Positions 15,701 to 22,649 of a DNA stretch of 37,561 bases are shown one piece after another. Numbering within the stretch: the stretch's first letter is position 1; each line of letters begins with the position of its first letter. The stretch covers positions 1 through 37,561 of the forward strand of contig NZ_JARWPM010000257.1 in the NCBI RefSeq assembly GCF_029869215.1, in the 5' to 3' direction. Origin of the DNA: Nocardia carnea (GTDB taxonomy: Bacteria > Actinomycetota > Actinomycetes > Mycobacteriales > Mycobacteriaceae). The notes below the pieces were generated by a model. That model did no database searches. It was not told the DNA's origin and saw nothing but the letters and a program-made list of their open reading frames with translations. The position numbers were made by a program, and so were the translations under genes.

Positions 15701-17069
15701 AGCCCCCGTGGAAGTCGACGACGTACTCGCCCGGCCCACCGCGGCGGCACTGGCCGCGCCGATGGGCGACGATCGTCACAACGGTCCGGTCCTCGCTGCC
15801 GAACTCGCCTCTCTGCGGGCAGATCTCGCCGCCGAAAGTGCCGCTCTCCGGGTGGAACTCGCTGGTGCGTGTAGCGAGCCGTGGGCGGAGCAAGCCGGTG
15901 TACGCGCCGCCGGGTGGGCGGTCGGCGCCGGTGAACGCGCCACCTTCCGGGGGAATCGTACCGGTGCACGCGCGTCTCATCGGGCGGGTTTCGCCGGCGA
16001 TCGGCACGGGTCGCCGGTGGATTCCTCTGGTGCACAGGGTCTTAGGCGGAAGAGCCCCACCGCCGCAGCACCCGCATCCACTGGCCCGGTGCTGCTGACC
16101 GGCGCAACCGGGTTCCTCGGTGCCTATCTGCTCGCCGAACTCTTGAACACCACGCAGGACGACGTGGTGGTGCCGGTACGCGCCGCCGGTTGCGAGCACG
16201 CCCGCCAACGGCTGCGTGCCGCGTGCACGGCCGTCGTCGATCCGGATACCTTCGATACCGCCTGGGAATCGGGACGCGTGCGCGTGGTCACCCTGCCGCT
16301 CGCCGAATTCGCCGCGAGCCCGGCCGCGTCTGCGCCGCCGAGCCGGATCGTGCACAGCGCGGCCGAGATCAGCGCGGTCCGGGCCTACAGTGCCCTACGG
16401 TCGGCCAACGTGGAGTCCACCGCCGCGCTGGTGCGTCTGGCGTACCGGACCGGGGCCGCACTCACCGTGGTATCCACCGCCACCGCCGCCGGCCCGCGCG
16501 GGGGACTGGGCGAACCGTCCACGCTGCCCACCGGTTACGCGCAGAGCAAATCGGTCGCCGAACACCTGCTCGCGACGGCCGCCGAGGAATTCGGTGTTGC
16601 GGCCACGATCGCCCGCCCGGGCCGGATTCTGCCGCATCCGGCGGATTCTCGTGGTGCGCGCGGGGATTTCCTGCACGAGTTGGTCGCGGCCGCGGAGTCC
16701 GTCGGGGCGGTGCCGCGGACCACGCTGCGCGAACCGATGGTTCGCGCCGACGACGTCGCCCGTCTCGTGATCGCTTCGCCGCCACCCGGTCGCTCGCCGC
16801 GCATTCTCGATCTGTCCGGGCCGGAGCCGGTCGCTATCGCCGAGGTGCTCGGCGCGGTGACCACGGCGGAATCCGTTCCCTTGGACCGCTGGCGGGAGCT
16901 GGTCGCAGCCTCCGGTGTGCTGCCCGTGCCGCGCCGGAGCGCGGTGCTCCGCTGGTGCGATATCCAGCTCGCCGGCTTCGATCGGGACTGGGCGTCCGAC
17001 TATGCGGCCGTCCTTCCCGCGCGCAGCGTCGCCGAAGTAGTCGAGCTGCTGGGTTTGCGTAGAGAATGA
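12771..17069 (+). CDS. One-module NRPS, C-A-PCP-R, isonitrile lipopeptide synthetase (ScoA type)
   Basis: A 1432-residue synthetase. The condensation domain has HHVALDG at H137-G143. The adenylation domain has TSGSTGRPK at 585-593, a YGPSE core and the terminal lysine in NLKADR. The carrier serine is S962 (GGTSM). The reductase starts near 1108 with TGATGFLG and has YAQSK at 1256-1260. Aligning the A domain by hand to GrsA gives a code close to D-T-E-D-V-G-S-I-A-K, which fits lysine. One module suggests both lysine amines are acylated and the product is released by reduction, as in ScoA; M. tuberculosis Nrp has two modules. Start GTG 12771 overlaps the carrier gene. Residues 1008-1095 form an 11-residue repeat, described separately. 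Confidence 0.92.
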   Translation: MTVPPGWSLTAAQRGIADALHLWPQRRGFALAEYLTVRGPVDPHLWAAAVRCMITDTEAQRIRLVHTDSGPRQVIDPADRVPVTVVDLAAEPAPEDAARARMEADLRQPCDPYAGVTTAHLVLITGPGILLWYHRAHHVALDGYGFAQCARRVAEHYRALRGGPPVPPPDRGLVEVIAEDLAYTESARCAADGAYWRSVLPHRSAPTPSAGPLRSAPEPIRTRRALSQWRPPAGARYGAGESILAAVAIHLGRHLAEGEIVLGVPMMNRLGSVAATVPTMVLNAVAVPVRIEPAETVTELAVKIGQSLRAARRHSRYRHERLRAELGLIGAGRSLLGPIVNIMPFDYELGLPGIATTARNLSAGPVEDLSINVYLRGGDAELIVDANPGRYNPAQLDAHADAVVRMIGAVAAEAGQQVADLGIDYVPLQFPANAHPDPPLELFVRHVRSAPDAPALIDGDQVTTRGELLTAALARARVLTAHGVKPGDLVAVVPGGEPDDIVTVLSIAIAGAAHAALDLTLPVDRLRELVTALEPAVLVHDGRFAALVADMAPGISAVVLPPESVPAQQFTAVALPPGAGYAVLTSGSTGRPKAVRVGGGALAVFVGAAIRRYRWGPQDRVVQFGPLHADTSVEEIFVTLAAGGALVATRAADRSSPAALLALAGRTGATVLDLPTAIWHELAVAVGAGTLTVPPSVRLVVIGGEEASPELVSRWHARGGPPLHNSYGPSEAAIACVSAELVPGSVPPVPLGALFPGTGAALAVDRLAAGPDSRCGLLHLYGPALAEGYLPPGGGFREITVAGTVVRAFGTGDRVRVLDNGTLEFVERVDGTVKVGGQRVGVRAIEDLLRREPGVRDAMITRYGEFALHALVTVTATRPPDWCAAVRRRLAERLPPAWVPARVRVVEQLPRTRNLKADRSASAADDQAPGATAAQVLAIFAEILGRDDLTADDDFFAAGGTSMQTIAVANRLTVALGAPVEVDDVLARPTAAALAAPMGDDRHNGPVLAAELASLRADLAAESAALRVELAGACSEPWAEQAGVRAAGWAVGAGERATFRGNRTGARASHRAGFAGDRHGSPVDSSGAQGLRRKSPTAAAPASTGPVLLTGATGFLGAYLLAELLNTTQDDVVVPVRAAGCEHARQRLRAACTAVVDPDTFDTAWESGRVRVVTLPLAEFAASPAASAPPSRIVHSAAEISAVRAYSALRSANVESTAALVRLAYRTGAALTVVSTATAAGPRGGLGEPSTLPTGYAQSKSVAEHLLATAAEEFGVAATIARPGRILPHPADSRGARGDFLHELVAAAESVGAVPRTTLREPMVRADDVARLVIASPPPGRSPRILDLSGPEPVAIAEVLGAVTTAESVPLDRWRELVAASGVLPVPRRSAVLRWCDIQLAGFDRDWASDYAAVLPARSVAEVVELLGLRRE
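15792..16055 (+). repeat. Eight degenerate 33-base tandem repeats encoding an 11-residue repeat
   Basis: Eight consecutive 33-base units (boundaries at 15792, 15825, 15858, 15891, 15924, 15957, 15990 and 16023) align without gaps. The core CCGGTG recurs at the same phase at 15895, 15928 and 15961, with CCGGCG at 15994 and CTGGTG at 15862 and 16027. Most units also have CGGG-type runs near base 24. In the synthetase frame, unit 1 is LAAELASLRAD, unit 4 is QAGVRAAGWAV and unit 7 is FAGDRHGSPVD. The first two look helical; later ones are Gly/Arg-rich. It lies exactly in the linker between carrier and reductase domains. Confidence 0.78.
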
Positions 17070-17090
17070 GCCTTCCGGTTCGCGTTCGCG

Positions 17091-17324
17091 TCACCCCGGT
17101 CGCGGGGCCGGTTCCGGTGCGAAGGCGAGGATACGGTCGGTCAGATCGGGCGCCGGCGGGCCCTGGGCGAGGCGGGTGCGCCGGGCCAGTTCCGCCGACT
17201 CCGCCGACCATCGGCGGCACGCCGGACACTGTAGGAGGTGCTCGTCGAGCCTGGCTGCCGGCACCTGCCCGGCTTCGCCGTCGAGCCGAGCGGACAGCGA
17301 TTCCCGTGCCACCGAGCATTCCAC
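17091..17324 (-). CDS. Small zinc-finger anti-sigma-like protein (ZAS / zf-HC2)
   Basis: A 77-residue protein with the zinc-binding anti-sigma layout. C3 is followed by ESLSARLDGE, then H29, C33 and C36 in DEHLLQCPACRRW. This is the N-terminal domain that clamps ECF sigma factors in membrane anti-sigma proteins. Unlike most, it ends soon after, with no membrane helix, so it should be soluble. The start is GTG at 17324. It converges on the synthetase gene (stop 17069) and is divergent from ctpB. The only ECF sigma gene in this locus is the SigC-like one about 12 kb away, so it is the natural candidate partner; that pairing is inference. Confidence 0.72.
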   Translation of the reverse strand: MECSVARESLSARLDGEAGQVPAARLDEHLLQCPACRRWSAESAELARRTRLAQGPPAPDLTDRILAFAPEPAPRPG

Positions 17325-17481
17325 GCGCCGATTCTCGCACTACGGGACCACCTGCTGTCGCCGGGATCACGCGAGTGGCGCGGAACCATGCGCTGCCGTC
17401 ATCCGACTGCTCGATCGTGCCGAACCCATCGATCATCCGTCCGTTGCCCGGGCCGTGCCGATTCTGCGGAACGGCGCGGTG

Positions 17482-19767
17482 ATGCCGATGCCACCGGGCA
17501 CCCTCGCGGCCGGGCACCGCAACCGTATCCGCCTCGCCGTCGGCGGCATGACCTGCGCGGCCTGCGCCGCCCGGGTGGAGCGCAGGCTCAACAAGATCGA
17601 CGGCGTCACCGCGGCCGTCAACTACGCGACCGGTACCGCGACCGTCGATGCCGGCCCGGTGATCACTGCTGCCCGGCTGTGCGACGAGGTCGCCGCCGCC
17701 GGTTACTCCGCCGAACCGATCCCACCGGAGCGTCCCGCTTTCGCCGATACGGGTGCCGAGGACACGGAGGTCACGAATCTGCGGCGGCGGTTGTTCGTCG
17801 CCCTGCTGGCCTTCTTCCCACTGGCCGATCTGTCGGTGATGTTCGCGTTCATCCCGAGTACTCGTTTCGGCGGCTGGCAGCTGCTGCTCACCGGCCTGGC
17901 GCTTCCGGTGGTGCTGTGGGCGGCCGCACCGTTCCACCGGCGTGCACTCGCCAACGCCCGGCATCGCGCGGCGAGCATGGACACACTCGTTTCCGTCGGT
18001 GTGCTCACCGCGACACTGTGGTCACTGCACACCATGTACCTGAGCCCGGCCCGCACCGAAACCCCGGACGGCGTCTGGGCGGCGATCTGGTCCAGCGATT
18101 CGATCTATCTCGAGGTGGCCGCGGGGATCACCACGTTCGTCCTGGCGGGGCGCTATTTCGAGGCCAAGGCCAAACGCGCCGCGGGCGGCGCGTTGCGGGC
18201 ACTGGCCGCATTGGCGGCCCACGAGGTCACCGTCCTGACCCGGGACGGGCGTGAGATCACGGTGCCGGTCGCCGAACTGAGTACGGGCCAGCGGTTTCTC
18301 GTCCGGCCTGGAGAGACCGTCGCCGCCGACGGCACGGTGATCGGCGGAGCCACCAGCCTGGACGCCGGTGCGATGACCGGCGAGTCGATACCGGTCGAGA
18401 TCGCCGTGGGTGACCGGGTGACCGGCGGCACCGTATCGCTCACCGGGCGCATTGTCGTGGAGGCGACGGCGGTCGGCCCGGATACCGCACTGTCGGCGAT
18501 GATCCGCCTGGTCGACGAGGCGCAACAGGGCAAGGCACGGATGCAGCGCATCGCGGACCGGGTATCCGCGATCTTCGTCCCCTTCGTTTTCGTGATCGCC
18601 GCCCTCACCTTCGCGGCATGGCTGCTGCTCGGCCACGGGGCCGATACGGCGGGCGCCGCGGCGATCGCGGTGCTGGTGGTCGCCTGCCCGTGCGCACTCG
18701 GCCTGGCCATCCCGACCGCATTGATGGTGGCCTCGGGCCGCGGCGCCCGGGCAGGGATATTCATCAAGGGTCACCGGGCGCTCGAGGCGACCCGGGATGT
18801 GGACGTGGTCGTGTTCGACAAGACCGGAACCGTCACCAACGGGTCGATGCGCGTTGTCGGCGTCACCGCCGAGGGAATCGGCGAGGCGGAGGTGTTGCGA
18901 CTGGCCGGTGCAGTGGAAGCCGCGTCGGAGCACGCTGTCGCGGCGGCGGTGGCACAGGCCGCGCGGCGGGCGGGGGAGCTCCCGGATGCCGAAGCGTTCG
19001 AGATACTTCCGGGGCTCGGCGCTCGTGGGCGCGTCGAAGGCCGGGACATCCTGGTCGGGCGTGGCCGGCTGATGGCCGAATTCGGCTGTGTGCCACCGGC
19101 GTCCTTGGCCGCGGAACTCGACGGACATGCCCGGGCGGGGCGCACAGCGGTGTTCGTCGCAGTGGACGAGACCGTTGTGGCCGTGCTCGCGGTCGCCGAC
19201 ACGGTCAAGGAGTCGGCGGCCGCCGCCGTGGCCCGGCTGCACCGGCTGGGCCTGCGAACCGTCATGCTGACCGGAGACAACACCTTCGCCGCGCAGTCGG
19301 TCGCCGACGAGGTCGGCATCGGCGCGGTGTACGGCGAGCTGCTGCCGCAGGACAAGGTGGCCCGGATCGCGCAGTTGCGGGCGGCCGGGCACCGGGTGGC
19401 CATGGTCGGTGACGGCATCAACGACGGGGCCGCGCTGGCCACGGCGGATCTGGGGCTGGCGATAGGCACCGGCACCGACGTCGCCCTCGCGGCCGCCGAC
19501 GTGATTCTGGTGCGGCCCGACCTGCACACTGTGCCCGACGCCGTCGAACTGGCGCACGCCACCCTGCGCACCATCCGGGTGAACCTGCTGTGGGCCTTCG
19601 GCTACAACGTGGTCGCGATCCCGGTCGCGGCGCTGGGCTGGCTCAACCCGCTGATCGCCGGGGCGGCCATGGCGTTCTCCTCGTTCTTCGTGGTCACCAA
19701 CAGCTTGCGGTTGCGCCGGGACCGGACGAGCGGGAACGGCCGCCGGGCCGTCGAGTCATCCGCGTGA
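17482..19767 (+). CDS. ctpB: Cu(I)-type P1B ATPase (CtpB/CtpA type)
   Basis: A 761-residue metal-transporting P-type ATPase. It has an N-terminal heavy-metal domain with GMTCAAC (C25, C28), actuator TGES, membrane CPC (C402-C404), the phosphorylation site DKTGT (D446) and GDGINDG. The last helices carry YN and M-SS (WAFGYNVVAI, AMAFSSFFVV), the set typical of Cu(I)-specific P1B-1 pumps. The usual HP dipeptide of the nucleotide domain reads HA here (SEHAVAAAV, H484-A485). ATG 17482 was chosen to give the normal family length; the upstream frame is not protein-like. In M. tuberculosis ctpB lies beside nrp and Rv0102 as here. It probably exports Cu(I) to load extracytoplasmic cuproenzymes. Its end overlaps the opposing gene by 12 bases. 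Confidence 0.88.
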   Translation: MPMPPGTLAAGHRNRIRLAVGGMTCAACAARVERRLNKIDGVTAAVNYATGTATVDAGPVITAARLCDEVAAAGYSAEPIPPERPAFADTGAEDTEVTNLRRRLFVALLAFFPLADLSVMFAFIPSTRFGGWQLLLTGLALPVVLWAAAPFHRRALANARHRAASMDTLVSVGVLTATLWSLHTMYLSPARTETPDGVWAAIWSSDSIYLEVAAGITTFVLAGRYFEAKAKRAAGGALRALAALAAHEVTVLTRDGREITVPVAELSTGQRFLVRPGETVAADGTVIGGATSLDAGAMTGESIPVEIAVGDRVTGGTVSLTGRIVVEATAVGPDTALSAMIRLVDEAQQGKARMQRIADRVSAIFVPFVFVIAALTFAAWLLLGHGADTAGAAAIAVLVVACPCALGLAIPTALMVASGRGARAGIFIKGHRALEATRDVDVVVFDKTGTVTNGSMRVVGVTAEGIGEAEVLRLAGAVEAASEHAVAAAVAQAARRAGELPDAEAFEILPGLGARGRVEGRDILVGRGRLMAEFGCVPPASLAAELDGHARAGRTAVFVAVDETVVAVLAVADTVKESAAAAVARLHRLGLRTVMLTGDNTFAAQSVADEVGIGAVYGELLPQDKVARIAQLRAAGHRVAMVGDGINDGAALATADLGLAIGTGTDVALAAADVILVRPDLHTVPDAVELAHATLRTIRVNLLWAFGYNVVAIPVAALGWLNPLIAGAAMAFSSFFVVTNSLRLRRDRTSGNGRRAVESSA

Positions 19768-21705
19768 GCGCGCCAGCTCCGCCAGCATCGCGTTGTAGGC
19801 CTCGAGGTCGGAATCGCCGTAGGTATCGTCCTTCCGGTCGGTACGTACGGCGGTCCGCCGATCCTGGGTGACCCACTGGGTCAGCAGTGCGCCGACCACG
19901 ATCAATACCGGAACCTCGCCGGCCACCCAGGCGATACCACCGCCGGCATGCTGATCCGCCAGCAGATCGATACCCCACGACAGTTGCAAGTTCGTGTAGA
20001 ACCGGTCGCCGATCACCGACGTGCTCGACATGACGACAACACCGAAGAAGGCGTGGAACGGCATGATCGCGAACAACATACCGAGCCGGCCCAGATGCGG
20101 GAGCCGGCGCGGGCCCGGATCGATACCGATGACGGCCCAATAGAACAGATAGCCGACGATCAGGAAATGCACGTTCATCAGCACGTGCCCCCAGTGATAG
20201 CCGATCAGCTCCTCGAACAGCGAGGTGAAGTACAACCCGTAGAGCGTCACCACGAACACGGGAATGGAAAAGCCCGGATGCGCCAGCACAGCGCTCAGCC
20301 GGGAATGCACCACCTCGAGCAACCCCTCACGCAGACCGCGCAATTCGCCACGGCCGGCGGCCGGCACCGCCCGGAGCAGCAAGGTCATCGGCGCCCCCAG
20401 GATCAGCAGCACCGGGACGACCATGTTCAACGCCATATGGGTGATCATGTGCAGGCTGAACATCGCGTATCCGTACGCGCCGATACCCGACGAGGTCGCC
20501 ACGAGCAGACTCAGGCAACCCAGGATCCACGAAAGGGTGCGTCGCGCCGACCAGGTGTCACCCCGGCGACGTAACCGCACGACACCCACTGCGTAGAGGA
20601 CGATCCCGGCCAGCGCCGCGGTGCCGAGGACGATATCGAACCGCCAGAAGGTGAGCAACCGCCACGCGGTCGGCGGATCCACGATATCGAAGCCGATGAA
20701 CGCCTCGTGCGCGGTGAACCGGCGTTGCTCGAATGCGGGCGCCGGGCGTACTCCCGCAGTGGCCGCACCCGCCACCGCGACCAGTGCCGCGGCCCCGGCC
20801 ACGGTGAACAGCGCCGCGGCCCGCGCCCGCCTCCGGCCGGCCTGCCACACCAGTACGGCGGCCAGGCCGCCGAAGGCCGCCGACCCGAGTACGAGGCGCC
20901 CGTAGCCGGTGGTCAGCAGTTGATCCGGCGGCACCAGCAGTGCGATCAGCAGCCCGCCGGTGAGCGTGGCCACCGACAGACACGCTCCGGTCAGTAGCCG
21001 GGTCCGCCGGATCACGGTGTTCCGGTGAGCACCCCCGCGCCGCAGATGCGCACCGGCACACCAGAGCAGTCCGCAGCAGACCGAGAGTGCCGGCTGCCAC
21101 AGCACTACCGCCCCGGTCGCGTGGTCGTGGCCGGGACCTTCGCCGGCATTGCCCACGAGTACCGGCGGCAGTATGCCGATCGTGGCGAACAACAGCGCCG
21201 TCGCCGCACCGAGCCAGGACAGCGACAATCGGGCGATCAGCACGACCGCGGTGGCGAAGAGCGCCACCACAACCCATGCCTTGGGTTTATCGCTCGCTTC
21301 CAGCAGGGGGACCAGGGTGCCGTCGCGTAACAACGCCACAGTTGTCGAACCGCCGATATCCGCCGCCGTGACCGGGACCAGGACGACCGCCGCCACCGCC
21401 CATGCGGTGGCGGCGCGTTCGACGACCCGGAGTCCCGCGTACCCGTCCACGCCGACCCGTCCGCGGCCGGTGGTCGCGGTGCAGCACACGGTGTACGCCA
21501 GCGCGCCCAGCGTGACGGCGCCGGCCATCATGGCGAGCACCCGCAGCACGGTGTAGCAGATCGCCTGGGCAAGGCCCGGGAACGCGGTCCCTGCCGCGGT
21601 ATAGGGCATTTCTCCGGCCGCTATCGCAGCCCCGGCCGCCGCAGCCACCGAGAACACCACCGTGCCGAACCACACTGTCCGCGCCGAGATCATCTCGAGG
21701 TCCAT
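19756..21705 (-). CDS. CopD-CtaG fusion membrane protein (Rv0102 type)
   Basis: A protein of about 649 residues with many membrane helices. The first half resembles CopD-type copper proteins, with repeated long hydrophobic helices. The second half, from about residue 360, is a caa3/CtaG domain with characteristic buried His and Met: YAMFSLHMITHMALNMVVP, IGYHWGHVLMNVHFLIVGYL and MPFHAFFGVVVMSS. It is predicted to pass copper towards cytochrome oxidase. Gene content and size match Rv0102 (661 residues as I recall). ATG 21705 was chosen because the first helix follows at once. It converges on ctpB, overlapping its 3' end by 12 bases. Confidence 0.87.
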   Translation of the reverse strand: MDLEMISARTVWFGTVVFSVAAAAGAAIAAGEMPYTAAGTAFPGLAQAICYTVLRVLAMMAGAVTLGALAYTVCCTATTGRGRVGVDGYAGLRVVERAATAWAVAAVVLVPVTAADIGGSTTVALLRDGTLVPLLEASDKPKAWVVVALFATAVVLIARLSLSWLGAATALLFATIGILPPVLVGNAGEGPGHDHATGAVVLWQPALSVCCGLLWCAGAHLRRGGAHRNTVIRRTRLLTGACLSVATLTGGLLIALLVPPDQLLTTGYGRLVLGSAAFGGLAAVLVWQAGRRRARAAALFTVAGAAALVAVAGAATAGVRPAPAFEQRRFTAHEAFIGFDIVDPPTAWRLLTFWRFDIVLGTAALAGIVLYAVGVVRLRRRGDTWSARRTLSWILGCLSLLVATSSGIGAYGYAMFSLHMITHMALNMVVPVLLILGAPMTLLLRAVPAAGRGELRGLREGLLEVVHSRLSAVLAHPGFSIPVFVVTLYGLYFTSLFEELIGYHWGHVLMNVHFLIVGYLFYWAVIGIDPGPRRLPHLGRLGMLFAIMPFHAFFGVVVMSSTSVIGDRFYTNLQLSWGIDLLADQHAGGGIAWVAGEVPVLIVVGALLTQWVTQDRRTAVRTDRKDDTYGDSDLEAYNAMLAELARSRG

Positions 21706-21803
21706 CCTGTCTGTCCCGACATCCGCCACCGATCGGTAGTCGGATGGATCGGGCGGACGGTTCCGCGATCGGTGCGGATGTGGTGCGGCTCTCGGCCCTG
21801 CCG

Positions 21804-22541
21804 CTAGTCTTTCCAACCGCTCGAATCGATGATCTCGTCCCAGGTCGGATACGACACCTCCGGATGTCGCTGTCGAACGAGTTCGGTTGCGAGGCTGGAG
21901 GGGAACGCTTTACGCGGATCCGCGAGGACTTGGTTTTCCATGATGGTGGTCAGGGCGCGGGTGCCGCCGAGGCGAGGATAGGCAGTGTGCACGAGGTCGG
22001 CGTAGCCGGGCGGCAGGTCGGCGGGACCGCCGCTGATATCGATGCCGATACCTTCCACCGCTATCCAGATCTCCGCGGGACGACGACGACGGTAGACAGG
22101 CGAGGCGCTGAATCCGGACGTGTGGGCGGCGATGGCGTCCCATACGGTCTCGACTCTGCTGTCGGTGATTCCGTTGCGTTCCAGGAATTCGGCCGCGAAG
22201 TCTGCGCTGTCCACTTCGAATCGCTGATGGCCGTTGGCCATATCGCCCAGAGCGATGTCGTGCAGGGCGCAGATGAGGTAAATGATCTCGTCGTCGTAAT
22301 CGGCGCCCGCACGTAGGCCGTGGGCACCGGCGACGGCCCGGGCGAACAGGTACCCGCGCAGACTGTGGTTGCGCACAGCCGGGGCGACCGCGGTGTCGAG
22401 CAGCTCGCGGGCTGCCTTCGATACCGGCGTGGCCGGGAAGATCAGTGTGCCGGGTTGTGCGGACGCGGGCGTGCGCGGCAGCGCGAGAGCGGCGGCGGCC
22501 GACGCGGCGGCACCGAGAGCTGTGCGACGTGGGAATTCCAT
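21804..22541 (-). CDS. Exported HD-domain protein, cyanamide-hydratase-like
   Basis: A 245-residue protein starting with a Tat-like signal (FPRRTALGAAASAAAALALP, with a cleavage-like ASA), so it is probably exported. The body is an HD domain: H59 in RNHSLRGYLF, the H94-D95 pair in YLICALHDIALG, and GHQRFEVDSADFAAEFL. This fits the family of small HD hydrolases often annotated as cyanamide hydratase-like. It shares clear similarity with the next gene upstream on the same strand (22650-23702). The reaction is unknown. Its neighbours, an isonitrile pathway on one side and a DJ-1/PfpI-type regulator on the other, make hydration of a carbon-nitrogen triple bond worth testing. Confidence 0.75.
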   Translation of the reverse strand: MEFPRRTALGAAASAAAALALPRTPASAQPGTLIFPATPVSKAARELLDTAVAPAVRNHSLRGYLFARAVAGAHGLRAGADYDDEIIYLICALHDIALGDMANGHQRFEVDSADFAAEFLERNGITDSRVETVWDAIAAHTSGFSASPVYRRRRPAEIWIAVEGIGIDISGGPADLPPGYADLVHTAYPRLGGTRALTTIMENQVLADPRKAFPSSLATELVRQRHPEVSYPTWDEIIDSSGWKD

Positions 22542-22649
22542 GGAGACTCCGATCGAGAAGGATGAGACGTCATCGCGGAGATGACCGCTGGCGAACTGTC
22601 GCGGAACACTGTGATCGGCAATCGGTCGCGTTGTGCGTGCCGGCGCGGC

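Noticed and set aside
15495..16355. Open minus-strand frame across the repeat region that reads like a Gly/Pro-rich repeat protein
   Set aside because: It is the mirror of the 33-base repeats inside the synthetase gene. Codon pattern and family motifs support only the plus strand.
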